In this document: piece by piece, positions 26,323-29,948 of the stretch
Numbering within the stretch: the stretch's first letter is position 1
How the letters are laid out: each line of letters begins with the position of its first letter
Source: a virus
Virus record (IMG/VR): IMGVR_UViG_3300044742_000035
Location: 1-29,948 of that record
Length of the DNA: 29,948 bases
Strand: one strand, 5' to 3'
The notes under the pieces: model-generated
What the model was told of the DNA's origin: nothing
Databases searched by the model: none
What the model saw: only the letters and a program-made list of their open reading frames with translations
Position numbers and translations under genes: made by a program

Positions 26323-28139
26323 TCTGTTCCTGTCAGCGCGAGCGGTGCTGCTGCTCCTGCGCTACGCGATAGCGCAAGGAAGGCTTGCTCTGAAGCGCTG
26401 AGTGGACGACCGGCCTGCAGTGCTGCACGAATACCTTTCGCTGCGCGAGATGGATCGAGCATCATCTCTGCCACCTCGGCCCGCGTTGCGCCAGTGAACT
26501 TGTCGACCACCGCATCGAGCATCGCACCGCCGACGATAGGAATCTTGGAGTTGATCGCAGTGCGCGCCGCTGTCTGCATCGCGGTCTGTGACCCGCCACC
26601 TCCAGTGCCACCGAGCTTCATCGATCGCATCGGCTCCTCCTTCTTCGCGAGGAAGTCTGTCAGTTCACTGTAGCGACCCTGTGCCTCTGGTGTAAGGCGC
26701 GAGCCGAATTTGTTCTTGCCGAACTTATCGACCGCTTGCTTCAGCACATGGCGTGTCGTCTCAGGTGCATCGCCCACCAGAGGACGACCCTCTGCGGTGA
26801 GCGACTGGTTGATCTGCTGCTGCGCCCGCGCGCTCGTGACCGCTGGCGACATCCCGGTGTACTCATCGAGGTAGCGCGTCCAGAGGTCGCCCGCGTTGCC
26901 CTTGCGTGATGCGGCCTCGTTCAGGCGCTCATCGATCGCGCGCACCAGTGTCATCGTCTCTCTGTCCGCGCCCTTGACCGCCGCCGACAGATCGTCACCA
27001 AGCTGCGACGGGCCCGACAGGCGTCGCACGAGGTCCTTGCGCAGGTCGTACAACTGCGCCGGGTTCGGGTTAGTTTCAAGCACGCTCTGCACGTGACTCG
27101 CAACCCGGTTCGCTGCCGAGCCCTTGGCGGTGCGCTGCAGAATCTCTGCTGTGTTGTTCTGCAGCGGTTCGCTCACATGGCTGAACTTGCTCGCCAGTTC
27201 GAGTGCCTCCTCGCGCATCGGTGCCGTCGCCGCATCCCGTGCGCTGGCGGCGCGCGACACAGTCTCCTCGGTGCCCTCCTTGCCGGCACGCAAGGCCGCA
27301 CGGTGGATCGACTCGTTCTGGCGGCGCGCAAGCTCCGCGAACTGTTCCGGGGCGTCCCTGCGCGCGGCTAGTTCGACCCGGGCTAGTTCGGGGCTGCGCG
27401 CCTTCTCTGCCGCCGTGAGCGGGATCGAACGGGTTAGACGGCTGCGGCGGGGGGCCTCCAGCTTGCCCGCCACCTCGGCGGCCTCATCCGCGCCACCCAG
27501 AGCCTTCACGAGACGCGATCCGGCCCGGGTGGCTACTTGGCCCTCACCCCGACCTCCGAGCGCTCTGGGGAGCATTTTGGTGGCTCCACGGACCACTACC
27601 GGCGCGGCGGCTCCACCAGCGGCACCGAAGGCCATGTTGGCAAGCCTGCTCTCGTCCCCCAGAACGGGCTGCAGTGCGCCAGCGGCAGCGCCCCCACCCG
27701 CACCCATCAGGGCGGTCTTCAAAAGGGTCCCAGAGGCTCCTACGGGCAGCGCGGCAGTAGGTGCGACCTCGCCCGCAAGCTGGAACAGACTGCCGCCCGT
27801 GGTGCCCTCGGCAAGCTCGCCCTTCATCCGGCGTGACTCGCGAAGCTCCTCATCGCCCACGCCGCCACCGATGCCGACCTTCTGGCCCAGTTGCTTGGCA
27901 CCCTGCCACGCGGTATCGAACCCGGCACCGAGGTTGGTCAGGGCGCGCTCCGCGTAGGGGCGCTCTGCCTCCGAAGCCTTGAAGCGGGCGCGCTCTGCCT
28001 CCTGCTCGCCCCTGACCGCTGTCTCGCGCTTGGTCTTGGCCTCACCATGGAACTGGTTGGCCCAGTCCCACGCTGTGTCGGGATCGGGCGCATCGACCTT
28101 GTAGCTGCGGCCCTCGACGGTGACCCGGTAGCCTGCCAT
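26319..28139 (-). CDS. Large virion protein, probable DNA-ejection protein
   Basis: The 606-aa protein starts at the ATG at 28139 (MAGYRVTVEGRSYKVDAPDP), overlapping the upstream stop as TGATG; a GTG just before is less likely. After a beta N-terminus and a charged helix it has a Gly/Ala-rich hydrophobic region around residues 125-185 (LMGAGGGAAAGALQPVLG), such as internal proteins use to enter membranes. Then comes a long helical Arg/Glu/Ala-rich part to the end (ALTGTE). Together with its place among virion genes this suggests an injected internal protein or inner-tail component. No lytic transglycosylase motif was seen. Confidence 0.65.
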   Translation of the reverse strand: MAGYRVTVEGRSYKVDAPDPDTAWDWANQFHGEAKTKRETAVRGEQEAERARFKASEAERPYAERALTNLGAGFDTAWQGAKQLGQKVGIGGGVGDEELRESRRMKGELAEGTTGGSLFQLAGEVAPTAALPVGASGTLLKTALMGAGGGAAAGALQPVLGDESRLANMAFGAAGGAAAPVVVRGATKMLPRALGGRGEGQVATRAGSRLVKALGGADEAAEVAGKLEAPRRSRLTRSIPLTAAEKARSPELARVELAARRDAPEQFAELARRQNESIHRAALRAGKEGTEETVSRAASARDAATAPMREEALELASKFSHVSEPLQNNTAEILQRTAKGSAANRVASHVQSVLETNPNPAQLYDLRKDLVRRLSGPSQLGDDLSAAVKGADRETMTLVRAIDERLNEAASRKGNAGDLWTRYLDEYTGMSPAVTSARAQQQINQSLTAEGRPLVGDAPETTRHVLKQAVDKFGKNKFGSRLTPEAQGRYSELTDFLAKKEEPMRSMKLGGTGGGGSQTAMQTAARTAINSKIPIVGGAMLDAVVDKFTGATRAEVAEMMLDPSRAAKGIRAALQAGRPLSASEQAFLALSRSAGAAAPLALTGTE

Positions 28140-29449
28140 CACAGCGGCTGCACCGCGCCCGGTGGCGGCGGCGCGCGACGGTTCGGTTGGGCGGCAGCGG
28201 CTGGCGCACCATCAGGCACGACCGCACCCGGTGGCGGGCCCTGACGCCCACCGCCACGGAAGCGCGGATCGGCAATCACCGCCGATGGATCGTAGCCACG
28301 CTGGCTCGCAATGTTCTGATACTCAGCCGCCTGCTGCTGCAGCTTGGCGACCGCATCCTGCTCGTACAACTGAGCGACGCGCCCAATCTCCTGCACCATC
28401 TGCGGCGTGATGATCGAGCCCGAGAGAATCTTGTCCTGCCAGTTCTGCACCCGCTGTCCGAGTCCCATGCCCTGTGCCATGCGGTTGAACTCGCCCTCGC
28501 GCACGACCGACGTCGGATCGAGGAACTTGTTGAACAGCGTGATCAGCGCCTGCTGCTCGACGTTCGATAGCTTGCGTCCAGCCGAGCCAGCCAGCAGAGG
28601 CCTGACCTGCTGCGCCGCTGCGTAGCCCTCACGCGGCGACTTGGTCACCTGCTCGAAGTCGTTCTTCATCCGGTCCTCGCCACGGAAGCGACGGTCATCT
28701 GCCGCACCACCACGCGATGCCGCGCTCGCCGCCGACGTCATGGCAGCGATCGACTGCTGCGACTGAATCATCAGCTTCTTCATCTCCATCTGGTCCGCTG
28801 CGGTCTGCCGCTGTGCCTCGGCCTTTTCCTCTGCCGTTGCAGCCGACTGGATGATCTGCTGGTTCTGTTGCACGCGCGCCTGCAGCAGCTTCATCTTCTG
28901 CTCGGCCTTCGCCATCGGGTCCTCGATGTGTTCGCCCGTCTCGGTGATGTAGCCCGTGGCGGTCTTCATCGGCTGGCGCGCTTCCATCGCACGCTTCAGG
29001 AACGCACCCTGTACTGGCGCGAACTCCTTGCCCGCCTCCTGCGCCGCCAGTGCAAGCAGCAGCGCACGCTGGCCGCTCTGACCCTGTTCACGCATCTGGG
29101 CCTGCATGCCGCTGTAGTCACCCGGCTGCTGCAGCCTTTCCATCTCGGCCTGATCGCGTGCCACCTGCTGCTGCGCGCTCTGCACCTGATCCCCACGCAG
29201 CGAACTCACGCCCGTTGGCGTCTGGTAGCCGGGGACAGGCTTCTGTCCCTGCGACTGGAAGTGCGGATGCGGTGTCACCTGCGGCACTGGCGTGTAGCCG
29301 TACACCGACTCCTGACCGGCCACGGTGCCCGGTACCGACGTCGTCTGCCGCTGCGGTGACTTACGCAGCAAGTTCGCGGTGACCTGCGGCTTCGGCTTCG
29401 ACGGGCCCGCGAGCAGTTCGTCAATGTAGGGATCGTTGAACTCGTCCAT
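28139..29449 (-). CDS. Probable internal virion/ejection protein
   Basis: The 436-aa protein (MDEFNDPYIDELLAGPSKPK) is Gln/Ala-rich and helical in the centre (MAKAEQKMKLLQARVQQNQQ), then has FNKFLDPTSVVREGEFNRMA and QNWQDKILSGSIITPQMVQE, and a Pro-rich tail. The DPTSVVREGEF element recurs in internal or ejection proteins of podoviruses as I remember them. It is coupled to both neighbours by TGATG overlaps. A role inside the capsid or in genome delivery is inferred from this motif and context. Confidence 0.7.
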   Translation of the reverse strand: MDEFNDPYIDELLAGPSKPKPQVTANLLRKSPQRQTTSVPGTVAGQESVYGYTPVPQVTPHPHFQSQGQKPVPGYQTPTGVSSLRGDQVQSAQQQVARDQAEMERLQQPGDYSGMQAQMREQGQSGQRALLLALAAQEAGKEFAPVQGAFLKRAMEARQPMKTATGYITETGEHIEDPMAKAEQKMKLLQARVQQNQQIIQSAATAEEKAEAQRQTAADQMEMKKLMIQSQQSIAAMTSAASAASRGGAADDRRFRGEDRMKNDFEQVTKSPREGYAAAQQVRPLLAGSAGRKLSNVEQQALITLFNKFLDPTSVVREGEFNRMAQGMGLGQRVQNWQDKILSGSIITPQMVQEIGRVAQLYEQDAVAKLQQQAAEYQNIASQRGYDPSAVIADPRFRGGGRQGPPPGAVVPDGAPAAAAQPNRRAPPPPGAVQPL

Positions 29450-29841
29450 CAGAATGGCTGCGTGTCTTCACCGGGCATCGGTTGTTGCGGGAACTGCATG
29501 CCACCCATGCCACCACCCATACCTCCCCGCATGCGTTGCAGTGCCTGCATACGCTGCATCTTTAAAGCCTGCGATGCTGCGTTAGCGCCGCCCTCTTGGT
29601 AGCTCGCTAGGCCCTGACCCATCGCTGGCGCGACGATGCTCTCCAGTGGCGAGCGCGCTGGCTGGTAACCACGCCCACCCTGATTCGTCACGCCCTGCGG
29701 CACCTGCGACTGCTGCCGTAACGCATCGACCATCATGCGCTTGCGCGCAATGTTCTCCTGCTCGGGCTGCATCGCGCCCATCTCCATCAGGTACTGGAGA
29801 AGCATGTCGTCCTGTCCACCACCGCCCATTGGTCCCGCCAT
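29449..29841 (-). CDS. Small Met/Gln/Gly-rich virion-operon protein
   Basis: The 130-aa protein starts at the ATG at 29841 (MAGPMGGGGQDDMLLQYLME) with GGAGG 7 bases upstream; GTG at 29844 is an alternative. Met is unusually frequent, with MRGGMGGGMGGMQFPQQPMP near the end. It has no membrane helix. Such Met/Gly-rich small proteins occur next to ejection-protein genes in phages and may be virion components. It is coupled at both ends by TGATG. Confidence 0.65.
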   Translation of the reverse strand: MAGPMGGGGQDDMLLQYLMEMGAMQPEQENIARKRMMVDALRQQSQVPQGVTNQGGRGYQPARSPLESIVAPAMGQGLASYQEGGANAASQALKMQRMQALQRMRGGMGGGMGGMQFPQQPMPGEDTQPF

Positions 29842-29948
29842 CACATGCCTCCGTAATTAACCATCAGGTAGCCGCTCACATGCTCACGCACAAGATCTGG
29901 TCGCACCTGCTGCAGTTCCTGCGCAATCACACCGCGCTCGCGCTTGCC
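29841..29948 (-). CDS. C-terminal end of S74 chaperone-domain protein (partial)
   Basis: The frame entering from the right edge encodes 35 residues: GKRERGVIAQELQQVRPDL then VREHVSGYLMVNYGGM and a TGA at 29841. The pattern GVIAQELxxVxPDLV ... YLxVNYxxL is the end of the peptidase-S74 intramolecular chaperone domain, which folds trimeric fibres and cuts itself off; it also occurs on some tail needles and spikes. Only the end is visible, so the size and the catalytic Ser-Lys region cannot be judged. Confidence 0.75.
   Translation of the reverse strand, partial: GKRERGVIAQELQQVRPDLVREHVSGYLMVNYGGM

Noticed and set aside
27124-27957. Rightward 277-codon frame opposite the 606-aa virion protein
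   Set aside because: Ala/Ser/Arg-rich antisense shadow with no ribosome site and no neighbour on that strand.

Overview
The window is part of the genome of a lytic-looking tailed phage. It most resembles the Bcep22/BPP-1 type of podovirus: a roughly 690-residue P22-like portal, a separate scaffold gene, a coat of about 320 residues, and fibre proteins with the MSRNAAGTYTLP-type start. Coding is GC-rich and very dense, and most neighbouring genes overlap by ATGA, GTGA or TGATG. A Gram-negative, probably betaproteobacterial host fits this architecture and a PEP-CTERM-like exported protein, but that is inference. No integrase, tRNA, CRISPR array, reverse transcriptase, DNA polymerase or endolysin was recognised.

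Layout. Positions 1-11263 are a leftward packaging and head operon. In transcription order it holds a 39-aa protein, small terminase, a membrane protein, a Cys-rich protein, a 39-aa protein, large terminase, portal, two small proteins, a two-helix membrane protein, an APS/PAPS-reductase-like protein with a complete iron-sulfur cysteine signature, a small acidic protein, a 670-aa protein of unknown role, scaffold, coat, a probable decoration protein and one gene cut by the window edge. Positions 11264-11811 are a non-coding control region full of inverted repeats. Positions 11812-24202 are the rightward early region of small genes, including a SprT-like metalloprotease, a CxxCxxCC protein, an outer-membrane-barrel-like protein, an ERF recombinase and a Cro/YdaS-like regulator. 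It is interrupted by a leftward four-gene nuclease operon (16736-18436). Near its right end lies a block of three exported or membrane proteins (22171-23614), closed by a hairpin terminator. Positions 24199-29948 are leftward again: the end of an S74 chaperone domain, three virion or ejection proteins, two fibre proteins, a coiled-coil protein, a lipoprotein and a repeat protein. If the genome is circularly permuted, the two leftward blocks would be one late operon broken by the choice of window.

Regulation. The clearest unreported-looking signal is a family of matched elements. TTGACA is followed, exactly 17 bases later, by a dyad CAGAC-TSC-GTCTG at 11740, 13135 and 18487. A weaker copy lies at 21611 in front of the Cro/YdaS-like gene, and a divergent mirror copy at 18457-18493 faces the nuclease operon. 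This looks like a phage regulon of promoters with an operator over the -10 element, with the Cro/YdaS-like protein as candidate regulator. A second signal is the octamer TTTAAAGC, present 12 times on one strand or the other in all reading contexts. A third is a possible frameshift in a CCCC run at 15190.
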